In this document: positions 6,924-15,467 of the stretch, in pieces | Numbering within the stretch: the stretch's first letter is position 1 | Layout of the letters: the number at the start of each line of letters is the position of its first letter | From: Methanosaeta sp. PtaB.Bin039 | Lineage (GTDB): Archaea > Halobacteriota > Methanosarcinia > Methanotrichales > Methanotrichaceae | Assembly (NCBI GenBank): GCA_002067795.1 | Contig: MVQI01000033.1 | Span: forward strand, 1-36,003 | Direction: 5' to 3' | DNA length: 36,003 nucleotides | Translations under genes and position numbers: made by a program | The notes under the pieces: model-generated | What the model was told of the DNA's origin: nothing | The model's database searches: none | The model's input: the letters and a program-made list of their open reading frames with translations, nothing else

Positions 6924-7655
6924 CTATTCCCTCAGCACGCCACTGCCAGGCGGATCGGGAAAGCTCTCCAGCTCGTCGAGAACCTCCAGGACGCCCTGCA
7001 CCGCAATCTGGAAGAAATGGCTGCCCTTCTCTGCCGAGGCCCGGGATGGGTCGCCCATGATGCCGTTTCCCATGAGGTGCCGCACATCTCTGAGAACAAG
7101 GTAACGCGGCCTTTTCGGATGGTGGGCTGCTGGCAGGCCCTTAACAAGATCCGGCCGGTGATAGAGCATCCTGGACGTCTCGACCTCTCCAGCATGTCCA
7201 TCATCGGCTGCCTCTACCGCCTCGCTTAAAATGAAGTCGAAGTCTGTGACGAGGCTGACCCGCAGTCCTGCAGCCGCGGCATCCTGACAGGCCTCCTTCA
7301 AAGCTGCCATGTGCTGGCCTCCGGCATGTCCGGCCAGGACCAGTACATGCTCAAATCCGCACTCGCTCAAGGAGAACAGGATGTCTCGGACATAATGGCG
7401 AAGGCCATCGAAGGTCACGCTCACCGTACCTGGAAAGCCGCGGGTGCTGCGGCAGACTCCGTAGTGGACAGGCGGCGCGATGAATATGGGCCTCCTCCTT
7501 GCCACCTCCCTGGCGACCTCATCTGCCTGCAAGGTATCGGTGATGGTGGGCAGATGGGGGCCGTGCTCCTCCAGTGCGCCCACCGGCAGAAGCACGGTCC
7601 TGGTCCTGGCCAGGCCAGCCTCGATCTCCGGCCAGGTCATCTCCTCCATCATCAT
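6924..7655 (-). CDS. Creatininase-family amidohydrolase, probable ArfB-like deformylase
   Basis: The 243-aa product has the creatininase-family metal site: 'PVGALEEHGPHLP' with E30, H31 and H34, D40 of 'TITD', 'GHAGGQH' in the middle, and 'GHAGEVETS' later. In methanogens the best-characterised member is ArfB (MJ0116). It removes the formyl group from the FAPy nucleotide made by ArfA in the archaeal riboflavin and F420 pathway. I favour that role on family and lineage, but other creatininase members exist. Its ATG overlaps the aglB stop by 4 bp, so it is the second gene of an operon with aglB. The pairing of a flavin enzyme with an oligosaccharyltransferase is probably incidental. Confidence 0.8.
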   Translation of the reverse strand: MMMEEMTWPEIEAGLARTRTVLLPVGALEEHGPHLPTITDTLQADEVAREVARRRPIFIAPPVHYGVCRSTRGFPGTVSVTFDGLRHYVRDILFSLSECGFEHVLVLAGHAGGQHMAALKEACQDAAAAGLRVSLVTDFDFILSEAVEAADDGHAGEVETSRMLYHRPDLVKGLPAAHHPKRPRYLVLRDVRHLMGNGIMGDPSRASAEKGSHFFQIAVQGVLEVLDELESFPDPPGSGVLRE

Positions 7656-10375
7656 ACTTCTATAACTCCTCCGCTCTGCACAAGCTCCTCGGGGACCTTC
7701 ACCTCATAGATCGAGCCGCCTGCTGAGAGCTGGTAAGGCCCAGCCGGTGCAGTGTCGAACCTTGTGCCGTCAGGCAGCGGTCCTTCCGTGGAGTATGGCA
7801 CCACCAGGGTGTACTGACCCTGGGAGTCGGTCACATTGGACTGAACATAGATGAAGGAGCGGTTCTGGTTGGTCATCACTGCCACAGCTATCATGACCTT
7901 GCTGCCTGGTGCCGCCGTGCCCCGGATCGTCGCTCCGGGGACATGCTCGAATGTCTTCACGTACTTCTGGCCGTCGCTGGTCGCAGCGGTAGGAGACTCG
8001 TGGACCAGCCGGTAATGCTGGAGTGCCTCCACATGGATTGGGGAGATGGCGAAAGACCGGCTCACGATGCTCGCGTTGTATCCGGCCTCCTGGCTCTTGT
8101 TGACGAACTCCTCGAGCTCGGTCCTGTTCGTTGATATCAGCGGCGCCTGGGTAACCAGCATGACCTGGCTGCCGTCATTGGTCTGGACCTTCTCCACAGC
8201 GATGCCCACCGCCTCGCCTAATGGAATCTCGCTGCCGTCGAAGAAGTGCAGACGGGCCACCATGGTCCTGAAGTAGGGCTCAAGCCAGATCTGGATCGGG
8301 ACCAGGGAGCTCTCGCCCTGCGCCTGGAAGACGTATCCGTAATAGCGCCCGGTATTGATGGCGCTCCATGCGGCCATGGCGTGGAACTTTGTGACCGCCA
8401 TCTCCACATCTGTCATCACGTACCTGGTATTGAAATAGGGCGAACGGCTGGTGTTAAGCCCGGCCAGCACCGTCTCTGCCTCGGCCTCAGACTCGGCCAG
8501 GAAGAACGGCGAAGACCCCGGAATCCCGGCGGTCTTGTTACCGATGCCCTGCTGGAAGGGATTGGCATTGGGGTATCGCCCACCAATGGTCTCGATCAGG
8601 TGCCCGTAGTCCCACCAGGACATGACCCCATAAGCGGTTGCAGGGTACTGGAATTTCTGGCCGGATGGCGGCCTCTGGTACACCTCGTAGATGGGCAGTC
8701 CAGGATCGGGAGTATTGTTACCCAGCCACTTGATGGAGCTGTACCAGTCTGTATTCGGCCCCCTCGAGTATGTGGCGGTCTGGATGGAGTCCTGCAGACT
8801 GGGCATGGCCAGGAATAGTATCACCAGGAATATCAGCAGGGCCGATCCCATGCTTATGACTCCCGGCATCTCCGGGGTCTTTCCCTTCACCAGCCCTGCC
8901 AGGTAGCCCTCGATTGAAGAGAAGTCTATCTGACGGTAGGCTTCGGCTGCCAGGTAAGCGCAGAGCAGGGCTACGTTGACCCCGTAATAATAGGCAGACC
9001 TGTTCGCAGATAGGGTGATCAGGAAGATTACGATGCTCCAGACCAAGAACAACAGATGGGCCGGATTGGTCTCCTTGACGCTGCGATAGGCAACCAGGAC
9101 CATCCCTGCTATCGAGAAATAGAACGGAGAGAGGTAGTGCGAAACGCCCGGGAAGTTGGCATCTATTCCGGTCAGCTGGCCGTATGTCCTCTCGTAGATC
9201 GGAGAGAGTTCAGCAACTGTGGCCGCACCGCCAGATCGCGGAAACAGATAGGTTCGCATGCTGCCAACCAGTGAGCCGATGAAGCCTGGCATCACCACAT
9301 AGGCGACAAGCGCCACAAGGATGACCGCTCCTGGAACGGCTCCGGCCAGGACAGGCCAGCTCTGGCCACGCTGGCGCAGGAAGCGGGCCAAAAACGCCAC
9401 TGCCAGGACGAAGATACCGCCCGCCAGCAGCATGACCGGCTGGAAGAGAGAGTAATAGATAACAGCAAAGCCATTACGCGCGTCGGCGAATGGCAGCACC
9501 ATGAGCAGTGCAACCAAAAAGCCGATGCCACCTATTATTCCAGGGTACTCGGCATCTCTGCCGCGGACATATTCCGCCGCTGTCTGCAGCAGTATGAATA
9601 TCATCAGTATGCCCTGGAAGAGGATTCCCATGGCCCAGGCATCAATGTAAAGACCCAGCATCACCCCTGACGCAACCGCGACGGCCAGAGGACGTTTGAT
9701 CCTGGCCATGTCCATCTGGGCCAGAGAGCTGAATGTGAGATTTTGGCCGATTCTGAAGGCCATCATGAAGAGAAGGATGGCAGTGGTGCTGAGCAGCACC
9801 TCTGATGAGTGGTGGTCGGTGAATCCAAGCACGGTCCTGGAGAAGAGCTGCCCGGGCAATATCACTGCCAGAAAAGCAGCAGTCATTCCGCAGCCGCGGC
9901 CTCCCACCTCCTTTCCGATGAGGTACACGGGGATTACCAGCAGAGCTCCGAGGATTGCCGGCCAAAAAGCGCCCACCGTGTCTACCACCTGCAGGCTGGA
10001 CCCGCCCAGAGCCAGCACCTTGGATATCAAGGCTATGCCCCAGCTGACGAAAGGCCCGAAGTGCAGTCCCGCCCCATTGGGGAAGTTGGTGAGTGGATCG
10101 AACCAGGGGCGCTCCAGGTGCAGGAATGTGGTCTTGGCCAGCATCATATGATACCAGGCATCGCTCTCACTGCTGAAGCGCACACCATCGGCTAGGAATA
10201 CGTTCTTGAATGGGATAACAACCCTGAGATAGAGAGAGAACAAGAACAGCACGCACAGACCGCCGTACCAGTAAAGGTCGGGCAGGCGCGCCAGCTTACG
10301 GCCCCGATCCGGCTCGGACCTGTCCCGGGCTGGGTTTTCGCCAGACTCTCTCTTTTCTCCGCCATCTTTTCTCAT
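7652..10375 (-). CDS. aglB: AglB/Stt3-type oligosaccharyltransferase
   Basis: The product is about 907 aa with a short charged N-terminal tail, about 13 hydrophobic membrane segments (residues about 38-490) and a large soluble C-terminal domain. 'ESDAWYH' with D74 fits the first acidic DxD-like motif of external loop 1. 'TDHHSSE' follows later, and W589-W590-D591-Y592-G593 is the WWDYG signature that binds the acceptor sequon. The enzyme transfers a lipid-linked glycan to Asn of S-layer and other surface proteins on the outer face of the membrane. The start may be GTG 10381 or ATG 10375. An AGGAG lies 4 nt before the GTG and 10 nt before the ATG; I chose the ATG. A TATA box (10421-10430) precedes it. 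The stop overlaps the creatininase gene. Confidence 0.95.
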   Translation of the reverse strand: MRKDGGEKRESGENPARDRSEPDRGRKLARLPDLYWYGGLCVLFLFSLYLRVVIPFKNVFLADGVRFSSESDAWYHMMLAKTTFLHLERPWFDPLTNFPNGAGLHFGPFVSWGIALISKVLALGGSSLQVVDTVGAFWPAILGALLVIPVYLIGKEVGGRGCGMTAAFLAVILPGQLFSRTVLGFTDHHSSEVLLSTTAILLFMMAFRIGQNLTFSSLAQMDMARIKRPLAVAVASGVMLGLYIDAWAMGILFQGILMIFILLQTAAEYVRGRDAEYPGIIGGIGFLVALLMVLPFADARNGFAVIYYSLFQPVMLLAGGIFVLAVAFLARFLRQRGQSWPVLAGAVPGAVILVALVAYVVMPGFIGSLVGSMRTYLFPRSGGAATVAELSPIYERTYGQLTGIDANFPGVSHYLSPFYFSIAGMVLVAYRSVKETNPAHLLFLVWSIVIFLITLSANRSAYYYGVNVALLCAYLAAEAYRQIDFSSIEGYLAGLVKGKTPEMPGVISMGSALLIFLVILFLAMPSLQDSIQTATYSRGPNTDWYSSIKWLGNNTPDPGLPIYEVYQRPPSGQKFQYPATAYGVMSWWDYGHLIETIGGRYPNANPFQQGIGNKTAGIPGSSPFFLAESEAEAETVLAGLNTSRSPYFNTRYVMTDVEMAVTKFHAMAAWSAINTGRYYGYVFQAQGESSLVPIQIWLEPYFRTMVARLHFFDGSEIPLGEAVGIAVEKVQTNDGSQVMLVTQAPLISTNRTELEEFVNKSQEAGYNASIVSRSFAISPIHVEALQHYRLVHESPTAATSDGQKYVKTFEHVPGATIRGTAAPGSKVMIAVAVMTNQNRSFIYVQSNVTDSQGQYTLVVPYSTEGPLPDGTRFDTAPAGPYQLSAGGSIYEVKVPEELVQSGGVIEV

Positions 10376-10420
10376 GTCCACAAATCTCCTGTTCTATCGG
10401 TGGGAAGAGCGCATCCCAGG

Positions 10421-10430
10421 AGATAAAAGT
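10421..10430 (-). promoter_or_regulatory. TATA box for aglB
   Basis: The minus strand reads acttttatct, about 45 bp before the aglB start, predicting a leader of about 18-25 nt. It lies in the 269-bp gap divergent to the DUF2124 gene. Confidence 0.5.
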
Positions 10431-10650
10431 TTTGAGGCCGAAAAAAGGATTTTCCAGTAAGCAGCCGGCAGATACACGGAATTTGGGTGCAGCTGGAAGC
10501 GGTGCAGGCTGAAAAATGGCATGTGATTTGCAGCGGAAAGGCCAGGTACCCGGCTGACACGAGCGGACCTGCCTGCTGGTCGGACCGGAAAGATGGGGAG
10601 GGATAGGTTAAAGGTGGAAAAGGCCGCATACACTCAGACGGAGGATTGCT

Positions 10651-11112
10651 ATGGAGAAGCTCGCCGACTTTCATGGGCTGGGTGGCATGCTCAACAGCTT
10701 TCGGGACCTGGTGCAAGAGGATAGAAAGATCACCTTCGTAGGCTCCCCTGGGTTTTGCACACCATTTGTCCTCTTCTTGGGCTATCCGATCAGGAATAAG
10801 GAGATGGTATTTGTGCCGGGGCTGGACAAGGAGCGTGCACGCCGTATCAAGCCCACAGACTACGGCCTGGAGCTTGGAGAGGCATCGTCAGCTGACGCCG
10901 ATACGCTCGTTGTGCTGGGCGGCATGGCCATGCCGAAAATCGGCGTTAGTGCCGAGGAGATGGCCGACTTCCTGAGGGCAGTTCCACATCGGCGATTGAT
11001 AGGTGTCTGCTTCATGGGGATATTTGAGAAGGCAGGATGGTGTCAGAAACTGCCCTTCGATATCGTAATGAACACAACGTTAGACGGAGATATATCAGGG
11101 CAACGTAAGTGA
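10651..11112 (+). CDS. DUF2124 family protein
   Basis: The 153-aa protein matches the DUF2124 family as I know it, which is largely confined to methanogens and relatives. It has 'GSPGFCTPFVLFLGYPIR' in the N-terminal third, 'DTLVVLGGMAMPKIGVSAEEM' centrally and 'IGVCFMGIFEKAGW' near the C-terminus. The alternation of strands and helices suggests a Rossmann-like fold, but no catalytic residue set is established. A purine-rich Shine-Dalgarno (ACGGAGG) lies just before the ATG, and a TATA-like ggttaaagg sits about 45 bp upstream. It is divergent from aglB and not in an operon. Biochemical function is unknown. Confidence 0.85.
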   Translation: MEKLADFHGLGGMLNSFRDLVQEDRKITFVGSPGFCTPFVLFLGYPIRNKEMVFVPGLDKERARRIKPTDYGLELGEASSADADTLVVLGGMAMPKIGVSAEEMADFLRAVPHRRLIGVCFMGIFEKAGWCQKLPFDIVMNTTLDGDISGQRK

Positions 11113-11201
11113 GGAGTCCTCGACTCAACACAGAGGGCCGAGGAGATGAAGAAAAGGTATATAGTTGCGATCCCAAAGGCCAGTCGTTGGCCACAATGGA
11201 G

Positions 11202-11275
11202 TGGGCCCGACGCGATTCGAACGCGTGACCTCACGGTTATCAGCCGTGCGCTCAACCTGGCTAAGCTACGGGCCC
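11202..11275 (-). tRNA. tRNA-Ile (anticodon GAU)
   Basis: On the minus strand, GGGCCCG at the 5' end pairs with CGGGCCC, with discriminator A. The anticodon arm CACGG-CTGATAA-CCGTG gives GAU. The D arm (TAGCTTAGCC) and T arm (GCGTTCGAATCGC) are canonical. The gene is 74 nt with no intron and no encoded CCA. Its TATA box appears shared with the divergent pspA gene. Confidence 0.95.
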
Positions 11276-11302
11276 AAGCGTGAAGGGGAGATTGAGCAAC
11301 CC

Positions 11303-11311
11303 ATTTATAAC
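11303..11311. promoter_or_regulatory. TATA element probably shared by tRNA-Ile and pspA
   Basis: The sequence atttataac reads as a TATA box on both strands. It is centred about 32 bp from the tRNA-Ile 5' end (minus) and about 54 bp from the pspA ATG (plus). Both distances allow initiation at the expected sites. Confidence 0.45.
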
Positions 11312-11360
11312 TGTTTCCCCCGGGGAGGGGGCAGCGGTATTTGAGTCCGGAGGTGCATTC

Positions 11361-12056
11361 ATGGGACTATTGGAACGGATGAGCACGGTGGTAAGGTCCA
11401 AGATGAACAGGATCATGGACAAGGTTGAGGACCCTCGAGAGACGCTGGATTACTCTTATGAGAAGCAACTGGAGCTGCTTCAGAATGTCAAGAGAGGGCT
11501 GGCTGAGGTGACGACCTCCAAGAAGAGGCTGGAGCTGCAGAAGGCCAAGCTCACCCAGAGCATGGATAAGCTGGACGGTCAGGCCAGGGAGTCTGTGGCC
11601 TCTGGCAGGGAGGATCTCGCCAGATTGGCCCTGGAGAGGAAAGCTGCACTGCAGATACAGTCCCAGAGCCTGGACGGCCAGATCGCGGATCTGGAAAAGG
11701 AGCAGCAGAAGCTTATTGCCGTGGAAGGCCGTCTCTCGACCAAGATAGAGACATTCCGGGCCAAGAAGGAGACCATCAAGGCCCAGTACTCGGCAGCAGA
11801 GGCCCAGGTAAAGGTAACCGAATCGGTGACCGGGATCTCTGAAGAGATGGCCGATGTGGGGCTTGCGGTTCAAAGGGCTGAAGAGAAGACCGAGAGCATG
11901 AAGGCCCGATCATCAGCTCTGGACGAGCTACTGGAGCAGGGAGCTCTGGAGGATTTCTCGTCAGGGGATGTCCTGGAAAAGGAGCTCAACAAGGCCAAAG
12001 CAAGCGGTCAGGTAGAGGCCGAGCTGGCCAAGCTCAAGGAGGAGATGAAGAGATGA
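11361..12056 (+). CDS. pspA: PspA/IM30 family membrane-stress protein
   Basis: The product is 231 aa and almost entirely helical coiled coil. It opens with 'MGLLERMSTVVRSKMNRIMD', the amphipathic membrane-binding helix plus start of the hairpin typical of PspA/Vipp1. 'VEDPRETLDYSYEKQLELL' and long heptad-rich helices follow. PspA proteins form ESCRT-III-like rods or rings that protect the membrane. The start at 11361 is set by GGAGGTG 5-6 nt upstream and by the family's N-terminus; an in-frame codon at 11280 would run through the tRNA promoter. It overlaps pspAA by 4 bp. Confidence 0.92.
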   Translation: MGLLERMSTVVRSKMNRIMDKVEDPRETLDYSYEKQLELLQNVKRGLAEVTTSKKRLELQKAKLTQSMDKLDGQARESVASGREDLARLALERKAALQIQSQSLDGQIADLEKEQQKLIAVEGRLSTKIETFRAKKETIKAQYSAAEAQVKVTESVTGISEEMADVGLAVQRAEEKTESMKARSSALDELLEQGALEDFSSGDVLEKELNKAKASGQVEAELAKLKEEMKR

Positions 12057-12331
12057 TAATCAGAATCATGGGCGAAGGGCAGTTCTCAGTCTCCAGCAGC
12101 CTGATCGGCAAACTGAACGAGATCGACAACCGGATCGTCGAGAAGGTGTGCAGCGGGGACAAAGAGGGCTATGCACAGGAGCTGGCTCGACTGATTGCAA
12201 TGGTTAAGAGCGAAGGGGAGATTATGCAGAGCAGGGAGATCATCAGTTCCGACCTGATTATCCCCCCGCCCGATATGACTCTGGAAGAGGCTCAGAGGAT
12301 ATTCAAGGACGACGGGCTCATTGCTGACTGA
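12053..12331 (+). CDS. pspAA: PspA-associated protein PspAA
   Basis: The 92-aa product matches PspAA, the small partner usually encoded directly after pspA in archaea and actinobacteria. It starts 'MIIRIMGEGQFSVSSSLIG' and has a helical middle around 'LNEIDNRIVEKVCSGDKEGY'. It ends with the family's 'DLIIPPPDMTLEEAQRIFKD' segment and an acidic tail. It has no membrane segment. The ATG overlaps the pspA stop by 4 bp (ATGA), so the two are co-translated. It is thought to bind or modulate PspA; the mechanism in archaea is not established. Confidence 0.88.
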   Translation: MIIRIMGEGQFSVSSSLIGKLNEIDNRIVEKVCSGDKEGYAQELARLIAMVKSEGEIMQSREIISSDLIIPPPDMTLEEAQRIFKDDGLIAD

Positions 12332-12538
12332 TGGGCAAGCCGAAATCCGCCTGTCGCCACCGAGACGAATAGCTGGCGCGTCCTGCCCCTGGCAGGATGC
12401 GCTTTTTCAAGCGATTATCTTTCACGAGCATCAATTCGAGGCATCGGTATCCAATCTCTTTTTTTTCGCTTATCTGGCATGGGTGATCACGAATGTCTTT
12501 CAGCAGTCCGGCATTGGGCTTTGCGAATCCTGAAGGAT

Positions 12539-12575
12539 CCTCTTTGGTCCCACCGTGGATATCATGAATTCGAGG
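12539..12575. repeat. CRISPR-like 37-bp repeat, copy 1
   Basis: This unit begins CCTCTTTGGTCCCACC and ends GAATTCGAGG, so its ends CCTC/GAGG are complementary. It is identical to 12610-12646 except for one base (C versus T at the eleventh position). The 34-bp spacing between the copies gives a 71-bp period, as in a CRISPR. There are only two units and no cas genes in the window, so it may be a relic array or an unrelated duplicated element. Confidence 0.5.
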
Positions 12576-12609
12576 TCAGAAATATTTGGCGTCGCTTTCA
12601 GCCTCAGTG

Positions 12610-12646
12610 CCTCTTTGGTCTCACCGTGGATATCATGAATTCGAGG
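12610..12646. repeat. CRISPR-like 37-bp repeat, copy 2
   Basis: This is the second copy, with one mismatch to the first. The 34-nt sequence between the copies (12576-12609) is not related to the repeat. An A/T-rich patch follows, which on the plus strand looks like a leader or promoter-like region. Confidence 0.5.
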
Positions 12647-13007
12647 AGGATGATGGATAAAATATTTACAAAAATATAAATCACATCCGGACAATTGCGT
12701 TCACCTGACATCTTCAGCGGAGACCTCTTCGGGCAAAGCCCAGGCCACGCGTATGCGAACATCCCGCGATAATTGTGCCTCATGCAAATCATCTCCCATG
12801 ATCCGAAAAATCGAAGGCAGCGTCGATTTAGGGTGACGAGGGCTTTCTTGAAACATAAAACCTGGGTTACGATTGTACTTAGATGCTGATACGCCCCCGC
12901 AAAAAAGAGATGCGATGGCCCGGGAGATAGACTTCACCCAATCAAGGGCTCGATCCGTCATCTCCAAGCCCCCGCCAGCAGTCCCGGGCCGATCACGGGG
13001 TCCGGGC

Positions 13008-13673
13008 TTATTTCACATATACCCAGATGATATTGCTGTTCTGACAGCAGCAGTCACCAAGCCACAGAGCGTGCCAGCCCCGTCCCTGACCCTGCCAGGA
13101 GATGACGTAGTAACCGTACATCAGGCATCCAAGGTCGCGGCTGCGCACCGTGCCATCAGGCGACCTATCGTAGAGCCTGATCTGCCTGCACTGCTCGATG
13201 TTCACAAGGATATTGGTGGACTGGCCGTCCTTGAACGCTGCCGGGCCAAGCGACCACATCCTGTCGTAGAAGATCCACCCAAGCAGATCACCATCCCCGC
13301 ACTGGCCATAATAGGGGTGATTGGCATCATACTGATGGATGTATATAACAGGGGACTCGAGAAGGTGGATGAACTTAGCTATGGACTCTTCTGAAACCCT
13401 CTTGACCTTGGGTGCAAGCTTGATATCGCTCGACGCAGATATTGCGGGCACAGATGACGGAGGCGCCAAATCCATGGACTCAAATGAGTACAGACAGTCT
13501 TGCCAGGGGCATACAGACCCTGGCTGACAGTAGCAGGCTTGACTCCCTGGCATCGATCCGCCCTGGCATGAAATGCACTGGTCCACAAAACCACATCCCG
13601 TGCCCGAAGAAAGCAGAAGAAAGGTACCGATCAACAGAACACGTCCCCACCCATTGCAAAAGATCTCGCTCAT
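13008..13673 (-). CDS. Secreted cysteine-rich hypothetical protein
   Basis: The product is 221 aa from the ATG at 13673. Residues 10-27 form a signal peptide ending in a lipobox-like 'LSSGTGC' (C27), so it may be a lipoprotein or a cleaved secreted protein. A cluster of seven or more cysteines (residues 27-60, including 'CISC', 'CYC' and 'CPWQDC') follows. More cysteines occur near the C-terminus ('GDCCCQNSN'). A disulfide-rich or metal-binding extracellular domain is likely. I know no family. An upstream in-frame ATG at 13691 is less likely. A TATA-like cttatacc on the minus strand lies near 13745-13752. It lies on the same strand as, and downstream of, pspAB-htpX, so an envelope role is plausible. 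Confidence 0.65.
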   Translation of the reverse strand: MSEIFCNGWGRVLLIGTFLLLSSGTGCGFVDQCISCQGGSMPGSQACYCQPGSVCPWQDCLYSFESMDLAPPSSVPAISASSDIKLAPKVKRVSEESIAKFIHLLESPVIYIHQYDANHPYYGQCGDGDLLGWIFYDRMWSLGPAAFKDGQSTNILVNIEQCRQIRLYDRSPDGTVRSRDLGCLMYGYYVISWQGQGRGWHALWLGDCCCQNSNIIWVYVK

Positions 13674-13859
13674 CGTTCGTATCCTCCACACGATTCATCT
13701 GTTTGGAAAACTCACCCTTGATTAAGGCACCTCTATTGAACAGGTATAAGCTTTTTCATCAAAGGGCGCAATCTCGATAAGAGAAATCGAGATGCTTGGA
13801 AATATCAATTTAATTTAGCAATATTGCCATAAGAAATATACGAACGCGGATAACTGCCC

Positions 13860-14420
13860 CTAAACCGGCATACCCCATAGCGGGTACCAGCGGGACAGGT
13901 CTTTCTCGATTGGCAGCTCTGCCTCAAGGGCCGCCCTCAGGCGGAGTTCCATCTGAACATCCCTCTCCTTTCCACGGGGAACGAAAGGATAGTAATTTCC
14001 CTGCTTGAAGTTGAATATCCAGTAAGCCCTGAAGTCCCCAGAAAAGGGGTATACGGCGCACAACAGCTGGGGGCCAAAACCCTGCTCGGTCAGTATCTGG
14101 GCAGTCATTTGCACCGTGGCCACGATGTCTTCAAATTCCGGATCCCGCAGGACTACCCACAGGTAGCCGTACTCATCCTTGCGAACCTCCCACTCAGTCC
14201 CGCTCTGCTTGGCGCCGATCCTCAGCAGATCCTCTATCTCGGCTGCCACCCGCTGGTAAGCAGAAGATTCCACAGGCTTTATGCACACGCCGGCAGTCCC
14301 GGCGGCTTTCAGCCCCATCTTGGCCTCCATTGTAATGGCAGCCGTGGAGATGGCGAATTGCCGCTCCACCTTTGGCTCGGGCAGCTCAGATCTGCCCAGG
14401 ATCACATCGAATAGGCCCAT
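13860..14420 (-). CDS. pspAB: PspA-associated protein PspAB
   Basis: The 186-aa product starts 'MGLFDVILGRSELPEPKVER', very like the PspAB N-terminus, and carries 'AISTAAITMEAKMGLKAAG' and 'GVCIKPVESSAYQRVAAEIE'. The later part contains 'YGYLWVVLRDPEFEDIVATV' and an aromatic-rich 'YPFSGDFRAYWIFNFKQGNY', as in the family. It has no membrane segment. I start at 14420 because the conserved N-terminus begins there and a GAGGGGGGA lies upstream. An in-frame ATG at 14480 adds 20 residues without family support. It follows htpX by 78 bp on the same strand. The pairing of pspAB with htpX and pspAA with pspA is characteristic of this stress system. Confidence 0.85.
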   Translation of the reverse strand: MGLFDVILGRSELPEPKVERQFAISTAAITMEAKMGLKAAGTAGVCIKPVESSAYQRVAAEIEDLLRIGAKQSGTEWEVRKDEYGYLWVVLRDPEFEDIVATVQMTAQILTEQGFGPQLLCAVYPFSGDFRAYWIFNFKQGNYYPFVPRGKERDVQMELRLRAALEAELPIEKDLSRWYPLWGMPV

Positions 14421-14498
14421 ATCGAATATATCCCCCCTCACCAGCAATCTGTCGAAGGCTTCACAGCTGGCACCACCCAAAAAACGCCGCCTGACACC

Positions 14499-15365
14499 TC
14501 ACAGCACCTCGCGCTGCAGCTTCTCAAGGGCAGCTATTCGATCTTGGATCGGTGGGTGAGTGGAGAACAGGTTGAGCAGGGCCCCGGTTGGGATTATGAA
14601 GAAGGCGTTCATGCCCTCCACCCGGCGCAGGTCCTCCTTGGGCACTGTCGCCATGCTCCCGCTTATCTTCATGAGCGCGGAGATAAGACTTGAGGGTTGC
14701 CCGGTTATGATGGCTGCACCCCGATCCGCCGAATACTCCCGATATCGTGAGAGAGCCTGGATCAGCAGGAAGCTGACGATCCACACCAAGATGGAGACCA
14801 GCCAGACAATCATCAGATTGCCGGATTCCCTGTCATCCCTGCTGCCGCCCATGAAGAAGAAGTTTTGGACTACCATCTGGGCAACCATGGACAGGAAGCT
14901 GGCCATGGTGATCACCATAACGTCACGGTTCTTCACGTGGGTCAGTTCATGGGCCAGCACAGCTTCCAGCTCGGATCTGTCGAGCCGGCGCAAAAGGCCT
15001 GTGGTCACTGCCACCACAGCATTATTCTGACTTCTGCCAGTAGCGAACGCATTGGGGAGATCGGTCTTGACGATGGCTACCCTCGGCTTGGGCAGGCCAG
15101 CGATGGCGCACAGCCGGCTTATCGTCTCGTGAAGTTCAGGAGCCTGTGACTCCGAAACCACCTTGGCCCCCATGCTGGAGAGTGCTATCTTGTCTGAGAA
15201 GAAATACTGGATAAATATCATGCAACCCATCAGCAGCAGCATAGTCATCCTGCCCACGCCCATGCTCCATAGCACGGCCAGGAAGAGCAGGTAGAGTGCC
15301 GCCAGCAAGAACATTGTGAGAAGCATCCTGGTCTCCAGACCCAAATCCCGGCTCCATCGTTTCAT
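14499..15365 (-). CDS. htpX: HtpX-family membrane zinc metalloprotease
   Basis: The 288-aa product has two N-terminal membrane segments (about 12-34 and 38-56). A cytoplasmic protease domain carries H139-E-L-T-H143, the zinc-binding HExxH, with E of 'REYSADRGA' as the third ligand. Two more hydrophobic segments lie around 150-200. HtpX degrades misfolded membrane proteins. It is encoded upstream of pspAB on the same strand and within 3 kb of pspA-pspAA, which supports a joint envelope-stress response. Start is ATG at the family's N-terminus. Confidence 0.95.
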   Translation of the reverse strand: MKRWSRDLGLETRMLLTMFLLAALYLLFLAVLWSMGVGRMTMLLLMGCMIFIQYFFSDKIALSSMGAKVVSESQAPELHETISRLCAIAGLPKPRVAIVKTDLPNAFATGRSQNNAVVAVTTGLLRRLDRSELEAVLAHELTHVKNRDVMVITMASFLSMVAQMVVQNFFFMGGSRDDRESGNLMIVWLVSILVWIVSFLLIQALSRYREYSADRGAAIITGQPSSLISALMKISGSMATVPKEDLRRVEGMNAFFIIPTGALLNLFSTHPPIQDRIAALEKLQREVL

Positions 15366-15467
15366 CTGATATACCCCATATCTCCAGGGGCTGCTTACCG
15401 ACAGACAGCCCCATAAATTCAGTCTCTTGTCGTCTTCTGGTTTAATGTACTTTTGCCCGAGGCAGAA

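Larger units (their letters stand above)
12332..13007. other. 676-bp intergenic stretch with a repeat pair, no convincing gene
   Basis: This lies between pspAA and the convergent secreted-protein gene. It holds the two 37-bp repeats described separately and an A/T-rich patch at about 12650-12682 (aaaatatttacaaaaatata). A weak minus-strand frame at 12701-12967 codes 88 aa with no recognisable domain and no Shine-Dalgarno; it could be a remnant. I see no tRNA, transposase or known ncRNA. Confidence 0.5.

Noticed and set aside
8246-8818. 190-aa plus-strand frame inside aglB
   Set aside because: Shadow frame opposite a well-supported gene.
12701-12967. 88-aa minus-strand frame between pspAA and the secreted protein
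   Set aside because: No ribosome site or family pattern. Kept only as a possible remnant in the intergenic note.
12873-13394. 173-aa plus-strand frame
   Set aside because: It lies opposite the secreted cysteine-rich protein, which has a signal peptide and better coding character.
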